DNA of 64,000 nucleotides, from positions 1,426,001 to 1,490,000 of the forward strand of contig NZ_CP022889.1 in NCBI RefSeq assembly GCF_002269345.1, in the 5' to 3' direction. A model generated the notes under the pieces. It saw only the letters and a program-made list of their open reading frames with translations, ran no database searches and was not told where the DNA came from. Position numbers and translations under genes: made by a program. The DNA comes from Tsuneonella mangrovi (lineage in GTDB: Bacteria > Pseudomonadota > Alphaproteobacteria > Sphingomonadales > Sphingomonadaceae). Below, piece by piece: positions 31,818 to 42,235 of the stretch (position 1 is the first letter of the stretch; the number at the start of each line of letters is the position of its first letter).

Positions 31818-33014
31818 ATGAAGATCACGGATGGGTTGGGACACATTTCAAACTGGGCTGCACACGGGCTGGCAATGGCCGGCAAGGGCAATCCCTGGGG
31901 CGGCACGTCTGGCGGCAGCGGAGATGGCTCCGATGACGGCAATGATAGCGGCGATGATAGTGGCGACGGCACGGACGGAGAAACTCCTGCCGACAAGCCG
32001 CGCGGCCCGCGCAACCCGTGGCTGCCAGGCGGCGGCGAGCCGCGCCGATCGGCTGGCATAGAAGACATCTTCCGCCATCGCGGCCCCGAGGGCCCGCGCC
32101 GCGGTGGTGGCGGCCCCGGCTTCCGCTTGCCCGATGCTCCGGGTGGCCGCAGCTGGTTCCCGCTCGCGGTACTGGCGATCATCGCCGTGTGGCTGGGCTT
32201 TTCGATGTTCCACCAGGTCGGCCCGAAGGAAGAAGGGATCGTCACCACGTTCGGCAAGTATAGCCGCACGCTGCAATCGGGCCTGAACTTCACTGCGCCG
32301 TGGCCATTCCAGGAAGTCTATGTCCAGAACGTCAGCGAAATCCGCATCGACAACATCCCCGAAGGAACCGGCCAGAAACTGATGCTGACTGGCGACCAGA
32401 ACTTGGTCGACCTGAGCTATATCGTGCGCTGGAACATCAAGAACCTCGCGCAATACCGCTTCCAGCTCGACGATCCGGCGCAGACCGTGCGCGAAACTGC
32501 CGAGGCTGCGATGCGTGCTTCGGTCGGCGAACGCAAGCTCAACGATGTGGTTTCGGGCGCGGGCCGGGCGGATATCGAACAGGCCGTTAAGACCCGGATG
32601 CAGGACATCCTCAACTCCTACCGGGCGGGAGTGACGATCCAGGGCGTCGAAATCCGCAAGACCGACCCGCCCAAGGAAGTGGAGGATGCGTTCAAGAACG
32701 TGACCGCCGCGCAGCAGACGGCAGAAAGTTACGTCAACCAGGCCGAAGCGACCGCGCAGCAGGTGCTCGCACGCGCGCAGGGTGACGCGGTGGCGTTCGA
32801 CAAGGTCTACGCACAGTACAAGCTTGCCCCCGAAGTCACCCGGCGCAGGATGTACTACGAAACAATGGAGCGCGTGTTGCGCGAAACCGACAAGACAATC
32901 GTCGCGGCTCCCAACGTGACGACTTATCTGCCGCTGCCCGAAATGCAGCGCGGTGCGAAGCAACAGGCGAGCACCCCGCCCGCCTCCGGCGACCAGCAGG
33001 CGGGAGGCCAGTGA
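31818..33014 (+). CDS. hflK: membrane protease modulator HflK
   Basis: 398 residues; ATG at 31818 after AGAGAAGG. Residues about 30-60 are a Gly/Ser/Asp-rich disordered tract and about 60-110 are Pro/Arg/Gly-rich. A single membrane helix spans about 113-133, followed by the SPFH/band-7 domain (GPKEEGIVTTFGKYSRTL, then TGDQNLVDLSYIVRWNI) and the coiled coil. HflK forms a periplasmic cage with HflC around FtsH. Its stop overlaps the hflC start by one base (TGATG). Divergent from mrp. Confidence 0.95.
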   Translation: MKITDGLGHISNWAAHGLAMAGKGNPWGGTSGGSGDGSDDGNDSGDDSGDGTDGETPADKPRGPRNPWLPGGGEPRRSAGIEDIFRHRGPEGPRRGGGGPGFRLPDAPGGRSWFPLAVLAIIAVWLGFSMFHQVGPKEEGIVTTFGKYSRTLQSGLNFTAPWPFQEVYVQNVSEIRIDNIPEGTGQKLMLTGDQNLVDLSYIVRWNIKNLAQYRFQLDDPAQTVRETAEAAMRASVGERKLNDVVSGAGRADIEQAVKTRMQDILNSYRAGVTIQGVEIRKTDPPKEVEDAFKNVTAAQQTAESYVNQAEATAQQVLARAQGDAVAFDKVYAQYKLAPEVTRRRMYYETMERVLRETDKTIVAAPNVTTYLPLPEMQRGAKQQASTPPASGDQQAGGQ

Positions 33015-33865
33015 TGGAACAGATCTGGCAAACACACAAAGCGTCGATCATCGCCGTCGGGGTAGCGATCCTGGCGCTTCTGATGTGCTTCACGGTCGTC
33101 CCCGAGACTGAAGAGGCGGTCATCGTGCGCGCCGGGCGACCCGATCCCCAGGTGGTCAACCTCTACAAGCCGGACCAGCCGCTCAGCCATCCCGGCGCGG
33201 GGATCGTGTTCCGCATCCCGTTCTACGAGCGGTTGGTGCGGATCGACCGGCGGATACTCAACGTCGACATGGAACCGCAAACCGTGCTGTCGACCGACCA
33301 GCTGCGGCTGAACGTCGATGCCTATGCCCGTTACCGGATCATCGACCCGGTCAAGATGGTCCAGACCGCCGGAACGCTCGACACCGTCGAAACCCAGCTC
33401 TCGGCGATTCTAAGCTCGGTGGTGCGGCAGGAACTCGGCCGCCGCAGCTTCGCGTCGCTGCTCACTGCCGAACGCGGCACGACGATGCTCAACATCCGCA
33501 GGAAGCTCGATACCCAGGCGCGCGAATACGGCGCCAAAGTGATCGACGTGCGGATCAAGCGCGCCGACCTGCCCGACGGCACGCCGCTGCAATCGGCGTT
33601 CGACCGGATGCGGACCGCACGCGACCAGGAAGCCAAGACTATCCTCGCGCAGGGCCAGAAGAACGCCCAGATCATCCGTGCCGACGCCGATGCCAAGGCT
33701 GCCAAGATCTACGCCGACGCGTTCAACAAGGATCCAAAGTTCTACGATTTCTACCGCGCGATGCAGAGCTACGACACGGTCTTTTCCAACGGTGCGGAAG
33801 GATCGTCCGCGATCATCCTGGGCCCGGACAACGAATATCTGAAGCAGTTTCGCGGAAAACCCTGA
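33014..33865 (+). CDS. hflC: membrane protease modulator HflC
   Basis: 283 residues from the ATG at 33014 (a GTG one codon earlier is also open). N-terminal membrane helix (about 10-28), SPFH domain with ETEEAVIVRAGRP and RIDRRILNVDMEPQTVLSTD, then a long helix (ARDQEAKTILAQGQKNAQII) and the conserved DFYRAMQSYDTVFSN near the C-terminus. Partner of HflK in the FtsH complex. degP follows after 126 bases, making a membrane protein quality-control group. Confidence 0.95.
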   Translation: MEQIWQTHKASIIAVGVAILALLMCFTVVPETEEAVIVRAGRPDPQVVNLYKPDQPLSHPGAGIVFRIPFYERLVRIDRRILNVDMEPQTVLSTDQLRLNVDAYARYRIIDPVKMVQTAGTLDTVETQLSAILSSVVRQELGRRSFASLLTAERGTTMLNIRRKLDTQAREYGAKVIDVRIKRADLPDGTPLQSAFDRMRTARDQEAKTILAQGQKNAQIIRADADAKAAKIYADAFNKDPKFYDFYRAMQSYDTVFSNGAEGSSAIILGPDNEYLKQFRGKP

Positions 33866-33991
33866 CGACGAGCGCCGTGTTCAAACACGGTTAAGCCCCG
33901 TCGGCGTGAGTACGCGCGCGGGGACACCGCGGACCCATCCCGCCTTTCGGGCGTTCGGGTTCGCAACGGACAAGAAGAGGAAGCAAAGGAC

Positions 33992-35530
33992 GTGAAGCGC
34001 GTGCGATATTCATACGGACTTACTTCGGCGCTGCTGGTCGGCGGTGCCGCGATCTCGCTCATCACCGGTTACCCCGCCGGGGCGCAGGTTGCCCAGAACG
34101 ACGACAGCCAGATCGCCAAGGTGGTGCCCCGCGCGGGTGCGCCCTCCGGGTTCGCGGACCTGACGGCCCAGCTCCAGCCTGCAGTGGTCAACATCTCGAC
34201 CCGCCAGCGGATCCAGGTGCAGTCGCAGAACCCCTTCGCGGGCACCCCGTTCGAAGGCCTGTTCGGCACCCCGAACGGCGGCGGCCAGCCGCAGACCCGC
34301 GAAGCGCAGTCGCTCGGTTCCGGGTTCATTATCTCGGCAGACGGCTACGTGGTCACCAACAACCACGTCATCAGCCCCGAAGGCAACGGCCAGGTCGAGG
34401 AGATCACCGTCACCACTCCTGACGGGACGGATTACCCGGCAACGATCGTCGGCAAGGACGATGCGTCGGACCTCGCGGTGCTCAAGATCAAGGGCGACAA
34501 GCCGTTTCCGTTCGTCAAGTTCGGCGATTCGGCGAAGGCACGCCCGGGCGACTGGGTGATCGCGATCGGCAATCCGTTCGGGCTCGGCGGCACAGTGACT
34601 GCGGGGATCGTTTCGGCGGTCTATCGCGCGACCGGCTCGGGTTCGCCCTACGACCGTTACATCCAGACCGACGCGAGCATCAATCGCGGCAACTCGGGTG
34701 GCCCGTTGTTCGACATGCAGGGTAACGTGATCGGCATCAACAACGCGATCCTTTCGCCGTCGGGCGGCAGCGTCGGCATCGGCCTCGCCATTCCAGCCGA
34801 TACCGCCGCGCCGATCGTCAAGAAGCTGATTTCGGGCGAGAAGATCGAGCGCGGCTACCTCGGCGTCCAGATCCAGCCGGTCACAGGCGACCTCGCCGAT
34901 TCGCTCGGCCTGCCGCAGAATCGCGGCGAATTCGTCCAGGCGGTCGAGCCGGGCCAGCCGGCGGACAAGGCCGGCATCAAGCCGGGCGACATCGTGACCA
35001 AGGTGGGCGGCAAGGACGTGACCAACGACCAGACGCTGTCGTTCCTGGTCGCCAACATCAAGCCGGGCACGTCGGTTCCGGTCGAACTCTACCGCCAGGG
35101 CCAGCACCGCACCGTCAATGTCACGGTCGGTACCCGCCCGAGCGAGAAGGAACTCGCCCAATCGCAAATGTTCAACGGCGATGATGGCGATACGAACGAC
35201 AACTCGTCCGCCCCCGCAACCAGCGAGGTTGTGACCAAGCATCTCGGCGTCCAGGTGACCCCGATCACTGCACGCATTGCCTCGCAGCTGGGCGTATCGC
35301 CCGATACCAAGGGCGTGGTCGTGCTCAGCCTCGACCCGAGTTCCGATGCGGCCCAGAAGGGCTTGCAACGCGGCGACATCATCCTCTCGGCGAATTACAA
35401 AGATATCTCAAGCGTGGCGGACCTGGAAGCGGTGGTCAGCCAGGCGATGAAGGACAAGCGCGAATCCGTGCTGCTTCGCGTACAACGTCGCGGCCGTCCG
35501 GCAATGTATATCGCATTCCGCCTGCAATAG
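33992..35530 (+). CDS. degP: Do/DegP-type periplasmic serine protease
   Basis: 512 residues from a GTG at 33992 preceded by AAAGGA. Signal peptide about 1-32. Trypsin-like domain with H125 (VTNNHVIS), D160 (DDASDLAVLK) and S235 (NRGNSGGPLF). Two PDZ domains follow (about 285-375 with RGYLGVQIQPV; about 420-505 with HLGVQVTPITARIASQLGV). An acidic linker (NGDDGDTNDN) separates them. It degrades or refolds damaged envelope proteins. A strong terminator follows. Confidence 0.95.
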   Translation: MKRVRYSYGLTSALLVGGAAISLITGYPAGAQVAQNDDSQIAKVVPRAGAPSGFADLTAQLQPAVVNISTRQRIQVQSQNPFAGTPFEGLFGTPNGGGQPQTREAQSLGSGFIISADGYVVTNNHVISPEGNGQVEEITVTTPDGTDYPATIVGKDDASDLAVLKIKGDKPFPFVKFGDSAKARPGDWVIAIGNPFGLGGTVTAGIVSAVYRATGSGSPYDRYIQTDASINRGNSGGPLFDMQGNVIGINNAILSPSGGSVGIGLAIPADTAAPIVKKLISGEKIERGYLGVQIQPVTGDLADSLGLPQNRGEFVQAVEPGQPADKAGIKPGDIVTKVGGKDVTNDQTLSFLVANIKPGTSVPVELYRQGQHRTVNVTVGTRPSEKELAQSQMFNGDDGDTNDNSSAPATSEVVTKHLGVQVTPITARIASQLGVSPDTKGVVVLSLDPSSDAAQKGLQRGDIILSANYKDISSVADLEAVVSQAMKDKRESVLLRVQRRGRPAMYIAFRLQ

Positions 35531-35551
35531 GCAGCGCGTCAACTCTCGAAG

Positions 35552-35586
35552 AGCCCCGCCCGCACACCCGTGCCGGCGGGGCTTTT
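35552..35586 (+). terminator. rho-independent terminator after degP
   Basis: AGCCCCGCC (35552-35560) pairs with GGCGGGGCT (35575-35583) around a 14-base loop and runs into TTTT. It ends degP; the A-poor opposite side makes it a weaker stop for the converging PBP gene. Confidence 0.85.
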
Positions 35587-35625
35587 CATTTGTCCGCTTG
35601 AAAACCCGGACTGCAAGTGCGGTGG

Positions 35626-37812
35626 TTAGCCGCCGGGCTGGACCGTAACGGCGCGTGGCCCGGTTTGCTGCAACGTCGTGCGCGGGGGCGGTGCGGGCGA
35701 CGCGCCCGGTCCCTTGCCGATCGCCCGATCGAGGAAATCGTCGCTTGCGGCCTGGCCATTGTCACCCGACGGCGGGTTGGGCGAATTGCGCGACGGCGCA
35801 GACTGTGCACCCGGTTCGCTGCCCGGCGGGAATGCCATCTGGCCCGGGGTTTCGGGTTTGTTGGGCTGGATCAGGTTGCCCTGCTCGTCGGTGTAATAAT
35901 AGTCGCCGGGATTGCCGTCGTAGTAGTGCTCGTCGTCCGGCTCCTGCTGCCACTCGGGCAATTTGAGCTCGGTCTTGAACTGCTCCACCGGGCGGTCCTT
36001 GACTGCATAGTTCATGTAGTCGGCGAACGCCTTCGCAGGGGCCGATCCGCCGTGCAGGCCGGGCACCGGCTTGGCATCGTCGCGCCCCATCCACACCCCG
36101 GTGGTGATCCCGCTCGAAAAGCCGAGGAACCAGCCATCCTTGTTGAGGCTCGTGGTGCCGGTCTTACCCGCAACTGGGCGGCCGATCTGCGCAGCACGCG
36201 CGGTCCCCGTGGCCACGGTCGTCTGCAGCATGTCGGTCATCCCGGCAGCGACGTAGTCGGGGATCAGCTGTCCGAAGCGGCCCGGCTGGTGCTGGAACAG
36301 GACATCGCCCTTGGTGTCGGTGACCTTGACGATGCCGTACGGCTGGATCGCGAACCCGCCGTCCGAAATCTCCGCGAACGCCTGGGTCAGCTGTATCACC
36401 CGCACTTCCGATGAACCCAGCACCATCGCCGGATAGGTCGAGATCGGGGTGGTAATTCCGAACCGCCGCGCGACCGAAGCCACCGTGCCGAAGCCGACTT
36501 CGTTGCCCAATTGCGCGGCAACGGTGTTTTTCGAATAGGCAAATGCATCGCGCACGCTCATTTCGCCGGCGTACGAACCGCCCGCGTTGTGCGGCGACCA
36601 GCCGTCGATCGTCACCGGCACGTCCTTGACCCGGTCGTCGGGCGTGTACCCGGCCTCGAGCGCAGCGATGTAGACGAACAGCTTCCACGCCGAACCGGGC
36701 TGGCGCATCGCCTCGGTCGCACGGTTGTAGTTGCTGGTGACGTAGTCGGTCCCGCCGACCATCGCGAGGATCGCGCCATCGCGATCGAGCGAGACGAGCG
36801 CACCTTGCGCGCCCTTCGGCGCATTGGCCTTGATCGCTTGTGCCGCGGCATTCTGCATCCCCGGATCGAGTGTGGTCCAGACCTCGAGTGGCTCGGTCGT
36901 GTCGGGTACCATCACTTCGAGCTGCGGCAGGACCCAGTCGGTGAAGTAACGCACCGAATTCTCGTTGCTGTCCTTCTTGAGCTTGACTGTCGCCGGGTTG
37001 ACCGCCGCCTCGCTGGCACTGATCCGGCCCTGTTCGCGCATCAGCGCCAGTACGACATTGGCGCGTTTGACCGCTGCATCAACGTCGGCGGTGGGCGAGA
37101 ACCGGCTGGGAGCCTTGACCAGTCCGGCGATAATCGCCGCTTCGCCGACCGACAGGTGCGTCGCCGGGTGGCTGAAGAACTTGCGGCTGGCGGAATCGAT
37201 ACCGTAGGCGCCGCCGCCGAAATAGACCTTGTTGAGATAGAGCGCGAGGATCTGTTGCTTGGAGAACTTCATCTCCAGTGCCATCGCCAGCACCGCCTCG
37301 CGCACCTTGCGATCGAACGAGCGGTTCGAATTGAGGAACAGGTTGCGCGCAAGCTGCTGGGTGATCGTAGAGGTCGCCTGGATCCGCTTGTCGCCAGTCA
37401 TCCACACGTAGATTGCACGCACCAGTCCGATCGGATCGACCCCGAAGTGCGAATAGAACCGCCGGTCCTCGACCGAGACCATCGCGTCCTTCATCACTTG
37501 CGGGATCTGGTCGGAGTTGAGCCACTGGCCATAGCTCGGCCCGAGTTCGATCAGCTCGCTACCGTCGCGGGCACGCACGACCACGGTCTGCCCCGGCTGG
37601 GTGGCTGCGAGCGAGTTGTAGCTGGGCAAGGACCGTTCGGCGAACACCACTGCCGCGCCCAGGAACAGCGCACCGATCAGCGCCAGCGCGCCGCCCCATA
37701 TGACTAGCCGACGCAGCCACAGCCGCCAGCCGCTGCGGACACGCGCGCGCTTGCTTTGCTGGCTGCGTTGCTGATTCGCCGCCGCTGTGCGCCGGCTTCC
37801 CCGTTTCGCCAT
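35626..37812 (-). CDS. penicillin-binding protein 1A-type bifunctional peptidoglycan synthase
   Basis: 728 residues. Basic cytoplasmic tail, membrane helix about 35-57, GT51 glycosyltransferase domain with catalytic E115 in SVEDRRFYSHFGVD and ATSTITQQLARNLFL, then the transpeptidase: SxxK in RQPGSAWKLF, SKN in FAYSKNTVAAQ, and KTG in VAGKTGTTSLNKDGWF. The C-terminal 110 residues are Pro/Gly/Asp-rich with a Tyr-rich patch (DEHYYDGNPGDYYYTDEQGN), a low-complexity tail. It polymerises and cross-links cell-wall glycan. Converges on degP. Confidence 0.93.
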   Translation of the reverse strand: MAKRGSRRTAAANQQRSQQSKRARVRSGWRLWLRRLVIWGGALALIGALFLGAAVVFAERSLPSYNSLAATQPGQTVVVRARDGSELIELGPSYGQWLNSDQIPQVMKDAMVSVEDRRFYSHFGVDPIGLVRAIYVWMTGDKRIQATSTITQQLARNLFLNSNRSFDRKVREAVLAMALEMKFSKQQILALYLNKVYFGGGAYGIDSASRKFFSHPATHLSVGEAAIIAGLVKAPSRFSPTADVDAAVKRANVVLALMREQGRISASEAAVNPATVKLKKDSNENSVRYFTDWVLPQLEVMVPDTTEPLEVWTTLDPGMQNAAAQAIKANAPKGAQGALVSLDRDGAILAMVGGTDYVTSNYNRATEAMRQPGSAWKLFVYIAALEAGYTPDDRVKDVPVTIDGWSPHNAGGSYAGEMSVRDAFAYSKNTVAAQLGNEVGFGTVASVARRFGITTPISTYPAMVLGSSEVRVIQLTQAFAEISDGGFAIQPYGIVKVTDTKGDVLFQHQPGRFGQLIPDYVAAGMTDMLQTTVATGTARAAQIGRPVAGKTGTTSLNKDGWFLGFSSGITTGVWMGRDDAKPVPGLHGGSAPAKAFADYMNYAVKDRPVEQFKTELKLPEWQQEPDDEHYYDGNPGDYYYTDEQGNLIQPNKPETPGQMAFPPGSEPGAQSAPSRNSPNPPSGDNGQAASDDFLDRAIGKGPGASPAPPPRTTLQQTGPRAVTVQPGG

Positions 37813-37905
37813 CTACTTACCTGGGACCCTCACCACCATTTGCAGAACCGTTGCATAGGCGAGTTGTAACCCGGCGTGAACGGGCACGGATTGACCGGCC
37901 AAGTT

Positions 37906-38577
37906 TCACGCATCGACCTTGGCGTAGTGCGATGGCGGCTGGATCACGTCCATCCGTTCGCTCAGCAGCGGGCGGAAGCTCGGCCGGCTCTTGAACACGG
38001 CATACCAGCTGCGCGCCTGGTCGTGACCCGCCCAATCGATCCCGCCGAGATAATCGGCGACGGAAACCTGCGCCGCCGCCGCGAGGTCAGCCAGGCTCAT
38101 CGTCGGTCCGGCGAGCCAGGCACGGGTATCGACCAGCCAGTCGATATAATCGAGATGGCCGTGCGCGGCCTTCATCGCATCGCGCAGGATGCGCGAATCC
38201 GGAGGCTGTCGATGGACGATCCGCTTGAGCATCCGCTCGTGTAGCAACGGCCCAGTGACGTCGGCGTAAAAGTTCTCGTCGAACAGCGCGACCAGCCGGC
38301 GGATTTCCGCCCGGCCGGTGGCGGTGCCGTTGATCATCGGCGCCTTGTCGACCGTCTCCTCGAAATATTCGCAGATCGCCCGGCTATCGGCGATGACGAT
38401 CTTCTTCTCGGGCTGCTCGATTACCGGTGTGCGCCCGGCAGCGTTGAGCTTCCAGAATTCGTCGCTCGCGTCCCACGGGTTCTCCCGCCACAATTCGTAG
38501 CCCACGCCCTTCTCGCTCAGCAACAGGCGGACCTTGCGGCTGAACGGGCACAAGGGGAATTGATAGAGGCGCCACAT
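37906..38577 (-). CDS. glutathione S-transferase family protein
   Basis: 223 residues. N-terminal thioredoxin-like domain (MWRLYQFPLCPFSRKVRLLLSEKG, with a CPFS motif) and NAAGRTPVIE with the cis-Pro; DSRAICEYFEE is the glutathione-binding Asp/Ser site. All-helical C-terminal domain with AGPTMSLADLAAAA. The substrate is unknown; proteins of this type in alphaproteobacteria are usually annotated as general detoxification GSTs. Confidence 0.88.
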   Translation of the reverse strand: MWRLYQFPLCPFSRKVRLLLSEKGVGYELWRENPWDASDEFWKLNAAGRTPVIEQPEKKIVIADSRAICEYFEETVDKAPMINGTATGRAEIRRLVALFDENFYADVTGPLLHERMLKRIVHRQPPDSRILRDAMKAAHGHLDYIDWLVDTRAWLAGPTMSLADLAAAAQVSVADYLGGIDWAGHDQARSWYAVFKSRPSFRPLLSERMDVIQPPSHYAKVDA

Positions 38578-38671
38578 GCCGTCCGCTCATGCACCAGCGG
38601 CGCGCGAGCGTCCACCTGCAGCGAGTTGCCAGCACACGAAATTGTGGGTGATGCTGGCGCTCAACGGCACA

Positions 38672-39043
38672 TCATAGGCCCGAGGCCTTGAGCAGGTCGA
38701 GGCACGGCGGCACGACCGTAGCGAAATCGGGGTCCTCGACGAGCTTCTGCGCCTGGGCCTTCATTAGCGCGGCGACCTGCTCCTGCGTCATGCCGGTCTC
38801 GTCCATCAGCTGGGCGGAGACTCGCACAAAGAAGTCCTTCCCGCGCTTGGCCATCGGCGGCCACTTCTTGCCGCCACCCGCGTTCTGGATTCCGGCGACG
38901 ATCGCAAGTGCGGCAGAGCAGCGCACCGCCTCCTGCTGCTGCGGATTGAGTTGGACCGCCGGGGGTGGTGCCGATTCCTGTGCCATTGCCGGGGAAGCGA
39001 GGAACGAGACGGCAGCGAAAACGGTTGCGAGAATACGGGTCAT
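38672..39043 (-). CDS. hypothetical periplasmic protein
   Basis: 123 residues from the ATG at 39043. Clear signal peptide (MTRILATVFAAVSFLASPAMA, cleaved before QES). The mature part is small and helical with two Cys (about positions 42 and 114) that could pair, VRCSAALAIVAGIQN and PPCLDLLKASGL. No family recognised beyond similar short sphingomonad exported proteins. The frame is open upstream but those codons are antisense to the next gene. Confidence 0.65.
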   Translation of the reverse strand: MTRILATVFAAVSFLASPAMAQESAPPPAVQLNPQQQEAVRCSAALAIVAGIQNAGGGKKWPPMAKRGKDFFVRVSAQLMDETGMTQEQVAALMKAQAQKLVEDPDFATVVPPCLDLLKASGL

Positions 39044-39178
39044 GGCAAGCGTTCGTATTGCATTGTCTATGAACGTCAGCCGACTCCGCGCGCTAACGAT
39101 CGAGACAACCGTTGCAATCGCCTGCACGAGACCCCATCGAAATGCCAACCCCGAATTGACCCGAACAGAGGATCCCCC

Positions 39179-40609
39179 ATGACCGACTATCCTGCGCTCC
39201 ACCTGTTGATCGGCGGCGAGAAGCTCTCGGGCGGTGGCCGCGACGCAATCGACGTGCTTGGCCCGGCCACCGGCGAGACCATCGGTACGCTGTCGAGCGC
39301 GACCACCGCCGATCTCGATGCCGCGCTCGACAACGCCGCGAAAGGCTTCCGCACCTGGCGCTCGACCCCGGCAGACAAGCGCGCGGCAATCCTGATGAAG
39401 GCAGCAGCCTTGATCAAGGAGCGCGCGGGCGAGATCGCGGTTGCGCTCACGCTCGAACAGGGCAAGCCACTCGCCGAAGCGAAGGGCGAAATAATCTATT
39501 CGGCGATGCTGCTCGAATTCTATGCCGGCGAGGTCAAGCGGACCTACGGTCGCACGATGGTCCGGCCCGAAGGCCAGCGGGTCGAGGTGCAGTACCACCC
39601 GATCGGCCCGGTCGCAGGCTTTTCCGCGTGGAACTTCCCCGCGCTCAACGTGATGCGCAAGATTGGCGGCGCGCTCGCGGCGGGCTGCTCGACAATCGTC
39701 AAGCCTTCCGAAGAGACGCCGGCCACCGGGATCGCGCTGGTCCAGGCACTGATCGACGCCGGCGTTCCTGGCGAAGCGGTGCAGTGCGTCTTCGGGGTGC
39801 CCGATACCGTCAGCCGCCACTTGCTTGGCTCGTCAATCATTCGCAAGCTGACCTTCACCGGTTCGACCGCGGTCGGCAAGCACCTCGCGCGGCTCGCGGC
39901 GGACGATCTCAAGGTGGCGACATTGGAGCTTGGCGGTCACGGGCCGGTGCTGGTGTTCGACGACGTCGATATCGACAAGACGCTCGATACGATGGTCGCC
40001 GCAAAGTACCGCAACGCCGGGCAGGTCTGCGTCAGCCCCACGCGGTTCCTTGTCCAGGAAGCGAGCTATGACAAGTTCCTCAGCGGTTTCATCGAGCGCG
40101 CAAAGGCGATCAAGGTCGGCAACGGGATGGATGCCGAAACGCAGATGGGCCCGATGGCAAGCGAACGGGGCCCCGACGGGATCGCTGCCAAGATCGCCGA
40201 TGCGGTCGATCGCGGAGCGAAGCTCGGCGCCGGCGGCGAGAGGATCGGCAACCAGGGCTATTTCTATCAGCCCTCGGTGCTCTCCGAAGTGCCGACCGAC
40301 GCCGTGATCATGAACGAGGAGCCGTTCGGTCCGATCGCCCTCATCAACCCGATGAAAGGCGAAGAGGACATGATCGCCGAGGCCAACCGCCTGCCCTACG
40401 GCCTTGCCGCATATGTCTGGACCAACGATCCCAAGCGGCGCCGCCACCTGACCGCCGAAATCGAGGCGGGAATGGTCGGGATCAACTCCGCGGTCGTAAG
40501 CACCGCCGATGCGCCGTTCGGCGGGGTCAAATGGTCGGGCTATGGCAGCGAGGACGGACGCGAAGGCGTGATGGCGTGCATGGTGCCCAAGACCGTCCAC
40601 GAAAGCTGA
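39179..40609 (+). CDS. NAD(P)-dependent aldehyde dehydrogenase (succinate-semialdehyde dehydrogenase-like)
   Basis: 476 residues from the ATG at 39179 with GAGGATC upstream. ALDH residues: the Asn in [32 protein letters not shown], the general base Glu in [12 protein letters not shown], and the catalytic Cys in [12 protein letters not shown]. The [19 protein letters not shown]-terminal motif is typical of GabD/related semialdehyde dehydrogenases. The substrate is not certain. Confidence 0.88.
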   Translation: MTDYPALHLLIGGEKLSGGGRDAIDVLGPATGETIGTLSSATTADLDAALDNAAKGFRTWRSTPADKRAAILMKAAALIKERAGEIAVALTLEQGKPLAEAKGEIIYSAMLLEFYAGEVKRTYGRTMVRPEGQRVEVQYHPIGPVAGFSAWNFPALNVMRKIGGALAAGCSTIVKPSEETPATGIALVQALIDAGVPGEAVQCVFGVPDTVSRHLLGSSIIRKLTFTGSTAVGKHLARLAADDLKVATLELGGHGPVLVFDDVDIDKTLDTMVAAKYRNAGQVCVSPTRFLVQEASYDKFLSGFIERAKAIKVGNGMDAETQMGPMASERGPDGIAAKIADAVDRGAKLGAGGERIGNQGYFYQPSVLSEVPTDAVIMNEEPFGPIALINPMKGEEDMIAEANRLPYGLAAYVWTNDPKRRRHLTAEIEAGMVGINSAVVSTADAPFGGVKWSGYGSEDGREGVMACMVPKTVHES

Positions 40610-40679
40610 CGCCCGCTCGTCCATTCCGCTTGCGCCGCCTGAAACCGCGCGCCATCGTGCGCCCGACTCGCCAGGAGAA

Positions 40680-41795
40680 ATGTCCGCCATGAAGACCCGC
40701 GCCGCCGTCGCCTTCGCTCCCAAGCAACCGCTCGAAATCGTCGAGCTCGACCTCGAGGGACCGAAGGATGGCGAAGTGCTGGTCGAGATCATGGCGACGG
40801 GCATCTGCCATACCGATGCCTACACATTGGACGGGTTCGATTCCGAGGGCATCTTCCCTTCGATCCTCGGCCACGAAGGGGCAGGGATCGTGCGCGAAGT
40901 GGGCGCGGGCGTTACCAGCGTAAAGCCGGGCGATCACGTGATCCCGCTCTACACCCCCGAGTGCCGCCAGTGCAAAATGTGCCTTTCCGGCAAGACCAAC
41001 CTGTGCAGCGCGATCCGCGAAACGCAAGGCAAGGGGCTGATGCCCGACGGTACTTCGCGCTTCTCTTACAAAGGCGAGGCGATCTATCACTACATGGGCT
41101 GTTCGACGTTCTCGAACTTCACCGTGCTGCCCGAAATCGCCGTCGCCAAGATCCGTGATGACGCCCCGTTCGAGACCAGCTGTTACATCGGCTGCGGGGT
41201 CACCACCGGGGTCGGCGCGGTGGTTAACACCGCCAAGGTCAAGCCAGGCGATAATGTAGTGGTGTTCGGGCTCGGCGGGATCGGCCTCAACGTGATCCAG
41301 GGCGCGAAAATGGCTGGGGCCGACCGGATCGTCGGGGTCGACATCAACAATTCGAAGAAGGACTGGGGCGAGAAGTTCGGGATGACCGACTTCGTCAACC
41401 CAATGGAGACAAAAGACGTCGTCGCAAGCCTTGTCGAAATGCTCGATGGCGGTGCCGATTACAGCTTCGATTGCACCGGCAACACCGACGTGATGCGCCA
41501 GGCGCTCGAATGCTGCCACAAGGGCTGGGGCACCAGCGTGATCATCGGCGTGGCCGAAGCGGGCAAGGAGATTTCCACCCGTCCGTTCCAGCTGGTCACC
41601 GGGCGCAACTGGCGCGGCACCGCGTTCGGCGGCGCCAAGGGGCGCACCGATGTGCCCAAGATCGTCGACTGGTATATGTCAGGCAAGATCCAGATCGACC
41701 CGATGATCACCCATGTCCTGACACTTGAAGAGATCAACAAGGGGTTCGACCTGATGCACGCAGGCGAATCCATCCGTTCCGTGGTCGTGTACTGA
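40680..41795 (+). CDS. frmA: S-(hydroxymethyl)glutathione dehydrogenase / class III alcohol dehydrogenase
   Basis: 371 residues; ATG at 40680 after CAGGAGAA. Class III signatures: [14 protein letters not shown] and GHEGAGIV for the catalytic zinc, [15 protein letters not shown] for the structural zinc, and [11 protein letters not shown] and [14 protein letters not shown] for NAD. It oxidises the glutathione-formaldehyde adduct and reduces S-nitrosoglutathione. An S-formylglutathione hydrolase would be expected nearby but a VOC protein follows instead. Confidence 0.95.
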   Translation: MSAMKTRAAVAFAPKQPLEIVELDLEGPKDGEVLVEIMATGICHTDAYTLDGFDSEGIFPSILGHEGAGIVREVGAGVTSVKPGDHVIPLYTPECRQCKMCLSGKTNLCSAIRETQGKGLMPDGTSRFSYKGEAIYHYMGCSTFSNFTVLPEIAVAKIRDDAPFETSCYIGCGVTTGVGAVVNTAKVKPGDNVVVFGLGGIGLNVIQGAKMAGADRIVGVDINNSKKDWGEKFGMTDFVNPMETKDVVASLVEMLDGGADYSFDCTGNTDVMRQALECCHKGWGTSVIIGVAEAGKEISTRPFQLVTGRNWRGTAFGGAKGRTDVPKIVDWYMSGKIQIDPMITHVLTLEEINKGFDLMHAGESIRSVVVY

Positions 41796-41814
41796 AAAGA
41801 GAGGAATATCGTTA

Positions 41815-42186
41815 ATGTACAGTCACATGATGGTCGGGTCGAACGACCTCGACCGATCCAAGAAGTTCTATGATGCCGTGTTCACCGCGATGGGCGGACG
41901 CGAAGGCATGGTCGATCCCAAGGGGCGGCTGGTCTACCTACATAACGGCGGTGTGTTTCTCGTCACCAAGCCGATCGACGGCGAGCCTGCAACATACGGC
42001 AACGGCTGCACTATCGGCTTTGCAATGACCCCCGAACAGGGCGATGCATGGCACGCAGCAGGCGTCGCCAATGGCGGCACCGCGATCGAAGACCCGCCGG
42101 GCGAACGCCCGGGCTCGGGAATGTATCTCGCTTACCTGCGCGACCCCGACGGCAACAAGCTCTGCGCGCTGCACCGCCTGGGCTGA
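41815..42186 (+). CDS. VOC (glyoxalase/bleomycin-resistance fold) protein
   Basis: 123 residues. Two beta-alpha-beta-beta-beta modules: MYSHMMVGSNDLDRSKKFYD at the start and YLAYLRDPDGNKLCALH at the end, with metal-ligand-like His4/Glu positions. Follows frmA by 19 bases on the same strand, so probably an operon with formaldehyde or thiol-aldehyde detoxification. The exact reaction is unknown. Confidence 0.85.
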   Translation: MYSHMMVGSNDLDRSKKFYDAVFTAMGGREGMVDPKGRLVYLHNGGVFLVTKPIDGEPATYGNGCTIGFAMTPEQGDAWHAAGVANGGTAIEDPPGERPGSGMYLAYLRDPDGNKLCALHRLG

Positions 42187-42235
42187 TGAATGCGCGACTG
42201 ACCGCCAGCAGGACATATTGCCGGGGAGCCAACAC

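Noticed and set aside
33875-33890. CCGTGT-TCAA-ACACGG hairpin after hflC, considered as a terminator
   Set aside because: Only six pairs and no T run; read-through into degP is as likely.
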